Below, piece by piece: positions 36,106-47,366 of a stretch of 64,000 bases of DNA. The stretch spans positions 496,001 to 560,000 of the forward strand of contig JAJQJQ010000028.1 in the NCBI GenBank assembly GCA_028622995.1, given 5' to 3'. This stretch comes from Panagrolaimus kolymaensis (Eukaryota > Nematoda > Chromadorea > Rhabditida > Panagrolaimidae). A program made the translations under genes and the position numbers. Each line of letters opens with the position of its first letter. Position 1 is the stretch's first letter. The notes beneath the pieces were generated by a model that ran no database searches, had not been told where the DNA came from, and saw only the letters and a program-made list of their open reading frames with translations.

Positions 36106-36828
36106 GATAAATTAATTTCGTCGCTACAAATTATTTAAAATGAAAAATAATATAGTTTTTTTGGCGGCAAAAAATTATCACAACAAAAAATATTGATTGA
36201 TTGTTATTTGTCCTTTTTTTTCAACTCCTTTTTAAAAATACACACATAGACCAAAAAAGGCATGATTGTGTGCGCTGTAAAGTTAATTTGTGTCTACTAA
36301 AAAAAAGAGCGGCATTTTTTATAAATATCTCATCTAATATTTGGCAGCTTTTTCCATTTGTTTATGAATCAAAAAAAAAAGAAAATGATTTTACTTTCTT
36401 TGCCAGCTTAACACAAGCAATCCTTTTAACAAAAAAATTATGATTGTATGAAAGATAATAAACGGAAACCTAAAAAATCACTAAACTAGCATTTACCATG
36501 CTGTATATTATAAAATTAATTCCTCATCTTTTTTGGATGAAAAAAAGAAAAAAGGTTAATGGCCTCGATGCGAATTTGGTTTTTTCTTATTGATAAAAAC
36601 TTGAAAAGCTTCTTAATAAACAACTTTAAAATCAAAAAAGTTCACAAACAAATAAACAGACAAAATGAAAAATGAAAAATATGCGTGCCTTTGGCATATG
36701 CAAATTTTTATGCTTTAAATTTCATTCATTTTTTCTTCACTTTTTTACTTTTGAGCAAAATAGAAAATTTTTCATTCTTGCATTTTTCTTTCCTGCAAAA
36801 ACGGTTGTCTCTCGTGAAGAAAAACAAA
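36106..36828. other. Intergenic, no gene seen
   Basis: A+T-rich. The frames at 36672-36917 are upstream extensions of, or overlaps with, the following gene and lack ATG support. Confidence 0.45.
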
Positions 36829-39407
36829 ATGTTGCTGCTTTCAAAACATGGTGGAAATATGTTGATGCTGGTGTTTCTTCAAATTTTCTTTTTCTTCATC
36901 TCTCATGTTTCTTGTGATGGTGGTGGTGGAAAAGAAGAAGTATATTATCGCGTATTCGATGTTCCAGATGAAAAATGGAAAACCGTATCTTATTGCAAAC
37001 TTACCAATCAAAAAACAAATACTCATGGTTGCTTGGATGATAAGAATGCTCAATTTAAAGTTTTGAAAAAATTTATAGTTGATGACGACCATGAGTAAGT
37101 TACATCTTTTGATTGGTTTGTAAAGTCTTATAGTAGGAATCGAATATCAATGCCTCACTTTTATTATCATTTACGACAGATTTTTTTTCTTTTGTTTTTA
37201 GACTTAGAGAAGATGCAAGAAAGGTGGATCTCGCTGTGCACAAGGATGGAGAAGTTTCGAAATACTCTATGATTCCATTTGAAAAACTTGGTTTTCCAAT
37301 ATTCCCTCGGTGGCTTAGACCATATATAGCATCGACTGATATGATAATTCGAATGGCTTATGGCACTCCTGAACCTAGTAATCCTGAATTACCGTAAGTT
37401 TATAGATGATCAAAAGCTTTTTTGATTTGTGAATTTTTAGAATGTTTTCATCTGTCTATTTGACTGATTATTATCATCAATGTAAAGCTAATTATGGTAT
37501 GTTTATTTTTATGTTTTGTTTTTCGAATTATAGATTGTTTCTTTCAGATAGAATAAGCGATAAAGTAGACCATGCTCTTGATTTTATTGGAATCGTTTCT
37601 TATATGAATCAAAAATATAATGAATATGGTTGGGTTTTTAGTAAACATAAAGAAAGTGTATGTATGTTTTATGCAAAATTTGAAGATTTGGTAAGTTTAT
37701 TATTAGTTTAGTTATGTTGGAATTTGTTTATTGAATAATTTGTTTTTTCAGTATGTTGGACATTGGAATGATGATGATAAGGCTCATCGGATCGTAACCT
37801 CAAAAGTTCTTGATACTAGAAATGGAAAACTTCACTATAAATTGCTTGAAAATTATCCAACACAAAATTATCTCAAAAATCTTTTTGCTTTTGATCCATT
37901 GTTTGGTTGCTTTGTATCTATGTACTGGGATGGAGATCGAAATCATGACCGTAAGTTTTAGTTTTACTCTTTTTTGTTGTTGGTACATATATATTTTTTT
38001 AGCTGAAGCGCATTTTTTCAAGTTTGACGAAAGTAACCCTCTTGCTACTCCTGAATTGGTTTATTCATATGCTTTGCCGGATTTTAATAAAGATCTTTTG
38101 CAATCGATACTTAAAGAGCACTTTCTTAATGCAGTTCAACATGTTTTTCAAAGTTATGGTGGACAAATTTTTGTTTTTGGACGTCATCCTATTACCTGTA
38201 ATGGATTTATTGGTCATTATAGTATGTTTAATTTTAACTCTTGATTGTCTTTGACATAATTGTGTGTTGATTAAATCCTTATTTTTCAGAAGATCCATAC
38301 GTTTATTATACAAAGGTCATACCATCTACAGCTGAAGGTGAAATGGATCCCATCAGTATGTATTATTTTTATACTTTTCCCTCACAATAATATCATTTCA
38401 GATAAGAAGGTATGTTATTATAATAAACCAAATAGTCTAAACGAAGTTCCATTGATGTATGTCAAAGAAGACTGGATTACTTTTACCATTCCTGCTTATA
38501 AAAGTTTGTTTATTTTTGGTTTATTGTTAACACTTTTATTATCATTATGTATATGGTTTTAGTGAAAGGTCCTATTCCATTGCCTACTCCTCCAACATCA
38601 TCTACGACTTCAACTACAACTACAACGTCAACTACAACATCAACTACAACATCTACTACAACTACAACAACAGAAAAGCCAACAACTTCATCCACTCAAG
38701 CTCCTTCGTCGTCTTCTCCTGTACCAACTACATCGTCAACTTCTGAACCTCTATCTTCAACAGAAGTATCATCAACTCCGGATCCTTTAACTCAACCACC
38801 GACACCTATTCCAACATCATCAACTTCAGAACCAGTAACTCAGCCACCGCCACCAATTTCATCATCGTCAACTACAAGTCAAGTACCAAATGTGACTGAA
38901 AATGCTTTATCAACAACAAGTTCATCTATGCCATTACCATCAAACTCAACGAACAAAGAAGAATCACTTCCATACGTAGCTGCTACTACTAAACATTCTA
39001 ATGATAAAGAATCTCAATGTTCATCCTACGTCGATGATTGTCTTTGGTGTCTCATCCTATTGATCATTATCGATGTTCTTTTATTGGTTGTATTCATTGT
39101 TTTAATCATCTTTGAACGTCGTGGTGCAAATCAAAGAAAATCTGAAACGGTTGAAGAAACTGAAGCCACAACAGCTGCCGAAACTGAAATGTCTAAGTAT
39201 TCTAATGTCAAATCTCAAAAGAAATCAAAAGCAAAGAAATCTCAAACTGAGACTGTTGGAACTACAGCTGCTACTGGAGGTGAAACAACGACTATTAAAA
39301 AGGTTGATTCTGTTGCTGATGGAACCAAAGGAACGAAATTCTTCACTGTTAAATCTGATTTTGAAAAACCATCAAAGAAAAAGAAGAAGGCCACCGGCAA
39401 AAAATAA
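36829..39407 (+). CDS. Mucin-stalked single-pass membrane protein, ectodomain of unknown family
   Basis: Nine exons (36829-37094, 37202-37393, 37441-37496, 37548-37690, 37752-37950, 38003-38221, 38290-38355, 38402-38503, 38563-39407) give 695 residues. It has a signal peptide (residues 1-29, hydrophobic, ending VSC). A Cys-containing globular ectodomain follows (~30-415), with marks 'YVGHWNDDDKAH' and 'FDPLFGCFVSMYWDGD'. Next come a Thr/Ser/Pro-rich stalk (~418-560) built from ACT/ACA codon runs, likely heavily O-glycosylated, a transmembrane segment (~572-596, 'LILLIIIDVLLLVVFIVLII'), and a Lys/Thr/Ser-rich cytosolic tail of about 100 residues. It is a type I surface glycoprotein. I could not match the ectodomain to a known family. 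ATG 36859 is an alternative start. Confidence 0.72.
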
Positions 39408-39873
39408 TGCATTTTTTATGTTCTTTTAATTTATAATTTATTTGTGTTTGAATTTAATAATAAAGCTAATATTTTTCTTTTACAATAATTAGAAACGCGA
39501 GTAAATTCCATGTAAAAGTTTAGGCATGGACGAGTTAAAAGTAAATTTTTTGTGTTGTTTATTAGTTCCATAATTCTTTTTATTACAAATACTTGTGCAA
39601 AAATATATTCATTTTGCTTTTGCGCCAAAAGAATTTTGTTGAAGCGAAAGTTTATTTTCAAAAAAAAATGCATGATCTAAATTTCATTGAATTTGGGCTT
39701 TGAGGCATTTTTTGTCGATTCCCAAATATACAATTAAGTTTTATGAAAAAGTTAGATATTTTTCGGTATTGCCAAAATAGTTTCGATTATTTATTATTCA
39801 AAGTTTTAAACCGTTGGATATATTTTTTCAAACAAATATTTAAATCTCATCAAGCTTTTTTTATTGGAAAAAG
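39408..39873. other. Promoter region of the 200-residue zinc-module gene
   Basis: The phrase TTTGAGGCATTTT (about 39700) and its surroundings recur about 170 bases before the ATG of the related gene at 43238, indicating a duplicated promoter. No other gene was seen. Confidence 0.4.
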
Positions 39874-40581
39874 ATGTCAACCAAATTAATTCATTTTCGC
39901 GATCAAAATCAAGGTATTTCTAATTTCGAAAGATGCAATAATAATTTTGATGATGATAAAATTTCTAATCCCGATTCCCAAGAAGCAAAAACCCCAACTA
40001 TTGGCCGCCCAGCTAGAAGCAAAATTACCAACAAAAATGAAAGGTAAGAAAAAAATTGCATTTTTCGAATGACTAATAATTTATATATTTTTTTTAGTAA
40101 TAATAACCAAGGTCAACGAAAACGAATGAGTAGCGATCTTGAATATGATGGAGATAATATTGTTATTCCCACTGATTTGGATAGTTCTGTTTCTGAAAAC
40201 ACGTGAGTCATATTTTTTTGCAAAGAATAAAATTAACTTTGAATATTTTTTAGCCCTCAAATAAAAAAACGAAAATATTCATCCAAATCTTCGAATATAG
40301 TTAAATCTCCATATTTTAATATTGGCTATGAACTTCTCGGTTTTGGTAAACGTATTAAATATTTGTATGTCACTGCACCAGCAGCTTCTCGTGACGATGA
40401 AGAAGAGATTGAAATTAAATGGTATCAATATGAAATAAATGAAAAACTTGGAACTTTTTATTGCAAAAAATGCACAAATAAAAAAGTTTGGGCTAAACTT
40501 GATGAAGAAAAAGATGAAGTCACATTAGGAAGAAATAAACATATATGTCAACCAAAAATTTATCCATATCTCAAGCTTTGA
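39874..40581 (+). CDS. Single-module C-x2-C/H-x-C zinc-module protein (short form)
   Basis: Three exons (39874-40043, 40098-40202, 40254-40581) give 200 residues. The N-terminus 'KLIHFRDQNQGISNFE' is shared with the 445-residue gene at 43238. It continues through a polar, likely disordered segment with 'QRKRMSSDLEYDG' and the basic 'IKKRKYSS', then ends in one zinc module: 'WYQYEINEKLGTFYCKKC', 'VWAKL', 'EVTLGRNKHICQP'. Compared with the 445-residue paralogue it lacks most of the N-terminal globular region. The function is unknown. Basic patches plus a zinc module make a nuclear, nucleic-acid-related role plausible but unproven. Confidence 0.68.
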
Positions 40582-40734
40582 GACGATTCATAAACAAAAA
40601 AAATTGCTTTTGTTACTTATTTAATTTTTTGATCTTGTTACTGCTTTGTTATTTTATTTATTTATTGTTTCTTTTTTTGGATAAATTAAGACTTGCAATA
40701 TTTCTTTTTTGAAGATAAAGGATTTCGTAAATAC

Positions 40735-41180
40735 TTACAAGAAAAGCAAGTGTTCCAGTAATAAAATAAGCATATTTGAATCTAATAAACTTGTTAGATT
40801 AAAACTAGCAGCGCCAACCGTAAATAAAACGACAATAAGCATTAAAGTATCAAACCCATAAAAGAGAGAGAATACAGACATTGGATTTCTGTTTAATAAC
40901 CAAATAGTGATAACAACAAAAGCAACCATCGTTAACCCACAAAAATTATTTCAAACACTTGAAGAAAAAAGAGGTACATTTATTTGAAATATTAAATGCT
41001 AAGCCTAAATCTCTATTAAACCATTCCTCTGCTCTTCATTGTGGTTGTATTTGTTAGGTGGCTCATCTTCATCCATAAAAAAGAGATAAACCACCAAAAC
41101 TTGGATCATATCTACAGTGTGCAACATGTTGAGATACTTCGGTAATAGAATAATCTTTTCTTGTATAAAGCTTCCCATCT
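40735..41180 (-). pseudogene. Probable decayed relative of the tetraspan gene at 41505-42435
   Basis: The minus-strand frame 40735-40929 has 'FSLFYGFDTLMLIVVLFTVGA', which aligns with 'FIIFYCVDALMLLMLFIYIC' of the tetraspan protein. The next part continues only after a frame change ('IRFKYAYFITGTLAFL' versus 'IRPKLG..VGFILTGIFFFL'). A further open piece at about 41010-41170 could be its N-terminal exon ('MDEDEPPNKYNHNEEQ') but joins poorly. This is best read as a remnant. It is too degenerate for a confident gene model. Confidence 0.4.
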
Positions 41181-41504
41181 AAAATATTAGTTTGTATAAG
41201 CAACAATGATTGCCTGCTTTTTTAATATATTTTCGAATGGGTTTTTAGCTAGCTACTCCATATATTGATAGGCTATGTACGTATGTATTTAGTCTTCTCA
41301 GAAAATATAACATACAATCAAAGATACTACTTATTCGCAGTCTTATATATTACATAATGAAAAAAGTCAACACCACAATAAGAAGCAATTAAAACAAATC
41401 AAGTTTATTTCCTAATACATTTAAGAAGATATACAAAATTATCAAACACAAATTAGTTTACACATTTCTTTTTCTTCCAATAGTTTTTCTTGTCAGTTCA
41501 CAGT

Positions 41505-42435
41505 TTATACAGTTCTATTATCATTGTTATTGTTTTCTTGAGAATTTGTGGCCTTTTTTGAAACTTGATATTTTGAGATAATAATATAAAGAACAATTGC
41601 AGCGGATAACATAAAGAACACATTAAAACCAGGAAAAATCAATGAATAGTAGCATGATTCTAAAAAAGTATAACATCAAAATTTTTGGAGTTGAAGCGTC
41701 GTCGTATCCTTTAAGCTTTCAAAATAACTTACTTTGTCGATTCTTAGCTTGAAGTTCCATAATAAAGGATTCCAGATCGTTTTTACCTTAAAATTAGATA
41801 TTCCATTAATTTTATCGAAAAAGTAAAAATCATTTAACATGTTTACCATCACCCATTTTGTCGCACATGATTCCAACAGTTGTAATTGAAGCTATATGAA
41901 GGAAGAAGAAAATTCCAGTAAGAATAAAACCAACTTTCAGGATACCAAGTTTTGGACGAATACAACATGTTGAGCAGATGTAAATGAATAACATAAGAAG
42001 CATTAAAGCATCCACACAATAAAAGATAATGAAATACCATTCAATATATAATTGAAAGAATCCAATACTTAGAGCATCAAATACAATCATAAAGGCCAAG
42101 AGAACTGCAACTGTAATCAGCTAAAAATAGGATAAGTGTCATTTATAAGAGAATAAAGTAAAACAACAACTTACAAGGAGTATAATTTCATCAGGAGCAC
42201 TTGATACAATTGAAGATCTAACAGGAGGTTCACCATTATTCGTATTGTTGGTAATAGGTTCACGATTCATATTATTGATACGAGGTCCATGATTTTTATT
42301 GTTGCGTGCAGTGATAGCAGGTCTATGATAATTTGTATTGTTGGTTGCAGCCATCGTATTCATATTATTCATCATCATCATATTATTATTATTCATTATC
42401 ATACATGATGCAGCAGCCATCATCGTGCAGTCCAT
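41505..42435 (-). CDS. Four-transmembrane protein with Asn/Met-rich N-terminus
   Basis: Four exons (42175-42435, 41847-42120, 41733-41786, 41505-41659) give 247 residues. The first ~80 residues are Asn/Met/Thr-rich and predicted to be disordered and cytosolic. TM1 is at ~88-112, TM2 at ~117-142 ('YCVDALMLLMLFIYICSTCC'), TM3 at ~150-172 ('VGFILTGIFFFLHIASITTV') and TM4 at ~200-222 ('GFNVFFMLSAAIVLYIIIS'), with a short polar tail. The layout recalls small nematode four-pass membrane families (and MARVEL-like folds), but no named family is certain. The short loop between TM3 and TM4 contains 'MCDKMGDGKNDLESF'. Confidence 0.65.
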
Positions 42436-43237
42436 GATTGTTGTTAATTTGAAGAATGAGTGAAATTGAGTTTTGCAAAAAAGTTGAAAATTTATGTGTT
42501 TGATGAAAGTTGATGCAAATTTTGGACTTTTTTTCTTCACATGAAACATTCGCTAAAAAAATTTGATTCATTTGTTAATCATTTCCAAATGGTTCAGAGT
42601 TTTGTAACGATTTAGTTTTAATAATGGTGAAACATATTTGAAAACTCTTGAAGAAGAAATTATAATCATGGAATCTTTATGTTGATTTGTCGTCGCTTTT
42701 TGTGCATGGAATGAAGGGGTATTATAATTGATTTAAATGTGAAAAAGTATTGTTTTGAAAGTAAAGTGTGTAATGAATGTGAAAATGAATTTGCTTTTTA
42801 ACCGAATGTTTGCTGACTTTTGGCTTTTTTTACTTTATGGATTGCATTTTCATAAAATATTCTAACTCAAAAATCTAACTTAAAAAGCATTCAGAAAATT
42901 TTAACTTTTTTTAGCATGGAATTATGGTGTTTTTTTAATTAAATTAAAGTAAAATCATAAATATACAAAAATATACATCTTTTTGGTTAAAAGAATTTCT
43001 TGAAAAGAAAAATATACTTTTGATAAAATGTATGACCTCGATTTGATTCAATTTGCACTTTGAGGCATTTTCCATTACTTCAAAAGGCTAGAATTTTGGG
43101 GCGAGAAAGCGGTAGTTTGCTTTGGTTTATTGCCACAAACATTTCCATTTATTTTATCAAAAACTTTCATCCTTTGGGTATTTACCAAATATCTTTATTT
43201 TTTATTATCTTCAAGATTTTTTATTTATTTGAAAAAG
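42436..43237. other. Divergent promoter region between the tetraspan and zinc-module genes
   Basis: A+T-rich. It contains the TTTGAGGCATTTT phrase at about 43060 shared with the paralogue promoter. No gene was seen. Confidence 0.4.
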
Positions 43238-44969
43238 ATGTCTATCAAATTAATTCATTTTCGCCAACAAAATCAAGGCATTTCTTTTTTCGAAGGATGT
43301 AGCTCCGATATTAATACCATTGCTAAAGAAATCTTATTTAATCCTCCTAATCAAGCAAGTATTACCGCGGCCTTTCATGAAATTTTTGTAAAACAAAAAG
43401 TAAGTTTCATGGTTTTTTTCGGAATCAATTATCACTAAACTTTATATTATTTATTTTTAGAATATTATTTGCATTTTTAATTCTGAAACAAAATCTTGTC
43501 TGCTTGCTGCCATATACTTGGATCAAAATGATTGTGACGATGATTTTCGTTTTGTTAAGCGAAAAGTAAGGCTTTAAGCTTCCTTTTTATAAATAATTGG
43601 TTTTTTATTATATATTTTTGCTCCTTTCTATAATTATATTTTTTTTGCAGGCAAACAACCTCCAATTTGATGAAAATCAAGAAAAGAATTTATATAGAAA
43701 CAATTTTATTTTTTCTTTGATTGGAATGCTTATTGATCAACCTTTGAGTTTTGGACCTGCATTGAAAAATGTTATTATTGAAATCCTTGGATTAGCTCTT
43801 CCTGTGCCGATTGTTGGGGTTACTGAACCCGCAAATTCCATACATACTCCTGTGGTCGGAACTCCAATGGTTGCTAATATTGAAACACCACCTCCAAAAT
43901 TACAAACCCGTGAACAATCTCTCTCACCAACAGCTTCCATTGAGTAAGTCAAACAACAAATTATTAATTATTATAATACTCGCCAGCTTTTAAATTTTTT
44001 AAAATTATTTTTGCTTTTTTTTAGTTTACCACTTTTGACTTCCGGAAAAAATAGTCCCACGTCTTTGTTTACACCAAATCAAGGTAAACCCATGAATGCA
44101 GCACCGATTGGAATTCTAAAACGCAATGGACAAGGCCCTGATTCTAGAAGCAGAAGCATCGTCAATGGCAGGTAAAAAATAAAATTAAAATTTTTCGATT
44201 AGTTAATACTTAATTTTTTCTTTTAGCAACCTTCCCCAAGTAAACCCAAGCCCAGCTTATGGCTTTGGACCATCTTTGATTTCCCGTAATAATATTAATG
44301 TTGATGACATTATTTCCGATTTTTCAATAAGACAACCCCGAACTCCACAAGCTCCAGTAAAAAGAGCTCCAAGAAGCAGAACTACCGTCGTCAACAATAT
44401 CATCAAGTAAGATAAAAAAAAAATTTCATATTTTCTGCGACCAACTAATAACTTCTTTTTTTTTAGCAAAGCCCCGGTCCAAAGAAAGCGAATGAGAAGT
44501 AATGATTTTGGATGGGGTGAAAATATTGATTTTGGCTCCAATGATTTGGAAAACTCTGTTGCTGATAATACGTTAGTTAAAATTTTTCCACAAAAACATA
44601 TCTCAAGCTTTTATTTATTTTAGACCCAAAAGAAAAAAAATTTCATTCCAACCAACCGCGCCATCTTTGTCCAATGATAAAGCTATTCGCTTGCCCAATT
44701 ATTTCTTCAAGAATGTTTTGACTCAAAACGGAAGAAAAACGTCAACGCATTTATTTATTATGGCTCCCAATAGCAATTCATTGGCATATGAATATGAAGC
44801 TAAAAATGAAAGTAAAGGAGAATATCGGTGTATTAAATGTTTCAAAAATAATAAAAAGACCGTTTCTGCCAAATTTAATACCCAATCTGGAGAATGTACT
44901 TTGGGACGAATTGAACATCTTTGTGAACCTCAAATATGTGAGAGAGGAAACACCGATACTTCTCATTAA
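43238..44969 (+). CDS. Single-module C-x2-C/H-x-C zinc-module protein (long form)
   Basis: Seven exons (43238-43399, 43461-43565, 43651-43943, 44025-44171, 44227-44406, 44467-44571, 44624-44969) give 445 residues. The N-terminal ~150 residues look globular: 'KLIHFRQQNQGISFFEGC', 'ASITAAFHEIFVKQKNIICIF', 'LLAAIYLDQNDCDDDFRF', 'LYRNNFIFSLIGMLIDQP'. A Pro/Ser/Asn-rich linker with basic patches ('LKRNGQG', 'RKRMRSNDFG', 'PKRKKISF') follows. One module closes the protein: 'LAYEYEAKNESKGEYRCIKC', 'SAKFN', 'ECTLGRIEHLCEPQ'. The N-terminal region is not recognised. The promoter and both ends are homologous to the 200-residue gene, so the two arose by duplication followed by deletion or insertion of the middle. 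Confidence 0.7.
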
Positions 44970-45121
44970 ATTTCATATGTATTTTTTTTATGTATTATTG
45001 TTTTTGTTTTATTTATATAAATTCTAATCAAATATGGCCCTTTATTTCTTTTGAAAAAATCAAAGTTAATTAAACAATTAAAAGCTTTCGTTTATAATTT
45101 TTTTTTCTCGAGAAAGCACTT

Positions 45122-45202
45122 ACATAAATACCAACGTTAATAAATGTAATTAAAAAGATATAAAATAATTTCAAACAGCATCAGCTTCGTCGGCACCTTC
45201 TA
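45122..45202 (-). pseudogene. 3' fragment of the acidic helical protein gene
   Basis: About 80 bases are nearly identical to the stop-codon end and 3' flank of the gene at 35500-36105 (C-terminal '..EGADEADAV' on the minus strand). The match ends abruptly at about 45202. Confidence 0.75.
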
Positions 45203-45437
45203 CAGAGATACATACAAGAGACAAGAGAGAGACATAAGATAGGAGAATCAGGAGGTCGACAGCCGGAACGTCATGGTGGTGAATGAGATGTTGAGAGGGA
45301 ACAAGTGTGTCGGAAGTTCTGGAGGCAGCTCCTTTTATATGGTGTTGGGGCAGCCAGAGGGCGGAGCATCAGATGGTAGTTGTGCGTCGTGGATGGTTGT
45401 GAGTCTGGTTTGTGGTGCACGTGAATTGCATCCATTA
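45203..45437. mobile_element. Compositionally foreign insert, possibly solo-LTR-like
   Basis: This ~230-bp segment is much richer in G and C than its surroundings. On the minus strand it contains a TATA-like ATATAAAAGGAGC followed by a pyrimidine-rich TCTCTCTCTTGTCTCTTG tract. It sits exactly between two truncated gene fragments (acidic protein end and protease start). I see no clear terminal repeats or target duplication, so the LTR idea is only a guess. Confidence 0.35.
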
Positions 45438-45623
45438 CAGTTATAAGCTTCCCATGTTCCTAAAAAAGCCAAAGGATAAAATAAACTATAGAATAGTTTT
45501 GAAGAAAATTAAGCCTTCTTTAATCATTTTTGTTTTTCGACTTTCAACTCGAATCAATTGATGCTGGAAAACTTCAGCTGCTGTGAAGCTAAACAAAGCC
45601 AAAAAAATAATAAGGAATTTCAT
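45438..45623 (-). pseudogene. Truncated 5' end of an aspartic protease gene
   Basis: The minus strand encodes a signal peptide and propeptide start ('MKFLIIFLALFSF..', 'QHQLIRVESRK') exactly as in the intact proteases. The intron follows at the same site, then 'GTWEAYN', after which the coding sequence ends in the foreign insert. The donor reads G|GC instead of G|GT. The remains of the shared protease promoter lie just upstream (about 45664-45702, minus strand). It is dead. Confidence 0.82.
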
Positions 45624-45703
45624 GTTTTTGTGAAAATTAAAGAGTATTAAAATTTTTCTTCTTCTTTTATATCATTTCAAAAACAATGCTTTTCAGCTTA
45701 TTA

Positions 45704-46049
45704 ACAATTTTCAAAATATTTATTCTAAATAAAAGTGATTTTTTTTTTTTTTTGCAAATTGGTCGATAATTATTTTACCTTGTGATATGGGATCTTTTTA
45801 AAGTAAACATTACAAATAATAATTCCATTGATAGTTTGGCAACAATATGTTTTTTTGGTCCTTTTTAATTGATATTATTATAATTGCTGTTTAGCAGAAT
45901 GTTATTTTAAACACAATAATCAAAAAAAAAAATCATGTGATTTTTAAGTTTGGGGAAATTTTATTGTTTTTGCATTCATTAAGCTAAAGTATGAAATTAT
46001 TAATCAAATTTTTTTGTTTAATATTGGAAGTTTTCTTTTGTTATTTCTA
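45704..46049. other. Divergent spacer between dead and live protease genes
   Basis: A+T-rich. No gene was seen. Confidence 0.45.
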
Positions 46050-46092
46050 ATTGGTTTGACGTAAAAGCGATTTTTCTTGAAAGTATAAAAAC
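46050..46092 (+). promoter_or_regulatory. Aspartic protease promoter, copy 1 (CRE-like + TATA-like)
   Basis: TTGGTTTGACGTAAAAGCGA followed ~16 bases later by TATAAAAA, about 55 bases before the ATG. It aligns with four other protease promoters in the window. Confidence 0.7.
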
Positions 46093-46145
46093 ATGGATTT
46101 TTTATCAAATAATTATCAATTAAGTTTTTTTCTCATCAAAAAATC

Positions 46146-47366
46146 ATGAAACTTCTTATTATTCTTGCTTTGATTGGCCTCTCCGCTGCTGGAGTTTTTC
46201 AACATCAACTTATTCGTGGCGAAAGCAAAAGATCAAAAATGATTAAAGATGGTTCGTTATTTTGAAGGCTATCTTAAGAATTTATTTTTATTGTGCTTTT
46301 AGGAACATGGGAAGCTTTCTACAAAGCAAAGCAGCTTGCTAATTCCAACAAAAATTTTAAATCAATTTCTCAAATCTTAAGTGATAACCGTGATCTTGAT
46401 TATATGGCAAACATAACTGTTGGAACACCCGAACAACAATTTCTAGTTCTTTTAGACACAGGATCAGCTGATTTTTGGATTCCGGATAGCACTTGTCAAG
46501 CATCAAAAGCAAAAGATGAAGAAGTTTGTTATGGCAAAAACTTGTTTGACTCAGATAAATCATCAACTTATGTCAAAAATGGCTCTGATTGGAAAATAGG
46601 ATATGGTTTGGGATTTGCAAGTGGTTTTATTGGACAAGATACAGTTGGAATTGGAGGTATTGGTGAGGCCCAACTCATTGTTCCAAAAACTGGCATTGCT
46701 CAAGCAACAGATTTTGATGAACATTGTGGAAATGATCCATATATGAACGGTATCCTTGGATTAGCTTTTCCTTCGATAGACAATGGGCATGTTGACCCCG
46801 TACTTTTTAATGCTATGAAACAAGGATTACTTGATGAACCAATTTTTACTATTTATCTTCAAGAAAAGGGTGATGAAGCTAATGTTCCCGGTGGAGTTAT
46901 AACTTATGGTGGACTTGATACAGAACATTGTAGCTCCCATATTGATTATGTTCCATTAATCAAGGAAATGTGGTATTTATTTAAAGTTGATTCATTTACT
47001 TATGGAAATTATTCATCGTCCGTTGGATGGCAAGCTATTTCTGATACTGGATGCACTGCAAATCTTGTTACTGAAGACATTTTTGAAGAAATTACTAAAG
47101 ATCTAGAAATTAGTGTTGATGGATCCATTGATTGTAATGCCAATATTAATGACTGGGAATTAAAAATTGGTGGAAAAGACTATATTGTTCCAGCCAAACA
47201 ATTAATTATTCAAATTGAAGAAAATACATGTTTATTTGGAATTGCAAGCTTGGGTCCTGCTGGAGGTGTACCTGGCATGATTCTCGGTGATCCATTTATT
47301 CGCAGTTATTGTAATGTCTTCCATTTACAAGATAAACAAATTGGTTTTGCTAAAGTTATTGCATAA
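46146..47366 (+). CDS. Secreted aspartic protease 1 (pepsin/cathepsin D family, A1)
   Basis: Two exons (46146-46251, 46303-47366) give 389 residues. A signal peptide (~1-16) and a short propeptide ('QHQLIRGESKRSKMIKDGTWEAF') precede the mature enzyme. The first catalytic motif is DTGSADFWIPD (Asp 87). The flap region is 'WKIGYGLGFASG', with the usual Tyr. The second motif is 'ISDTGCTANL' (Asp 283), with Cys where most A1 enzymes have Thr or Ser. 'MILGDPFIRSYCNVF' and 'IGFAKVIA' form the usual C-terminal end. It is probably an acid-acting secreted or lysosomal digestive protease. It is the first of a head-to-tail array with an invariant intron in the propeptide. Confidence 0.92.

Noticed and set aside
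36829..38500. Similarity of the surface glycoprotein to DNase II
   Set aside because: The general Tyr/Trp-rich pattern looked similar at first, but the catalytic HG/HSK-type motifs are absent.
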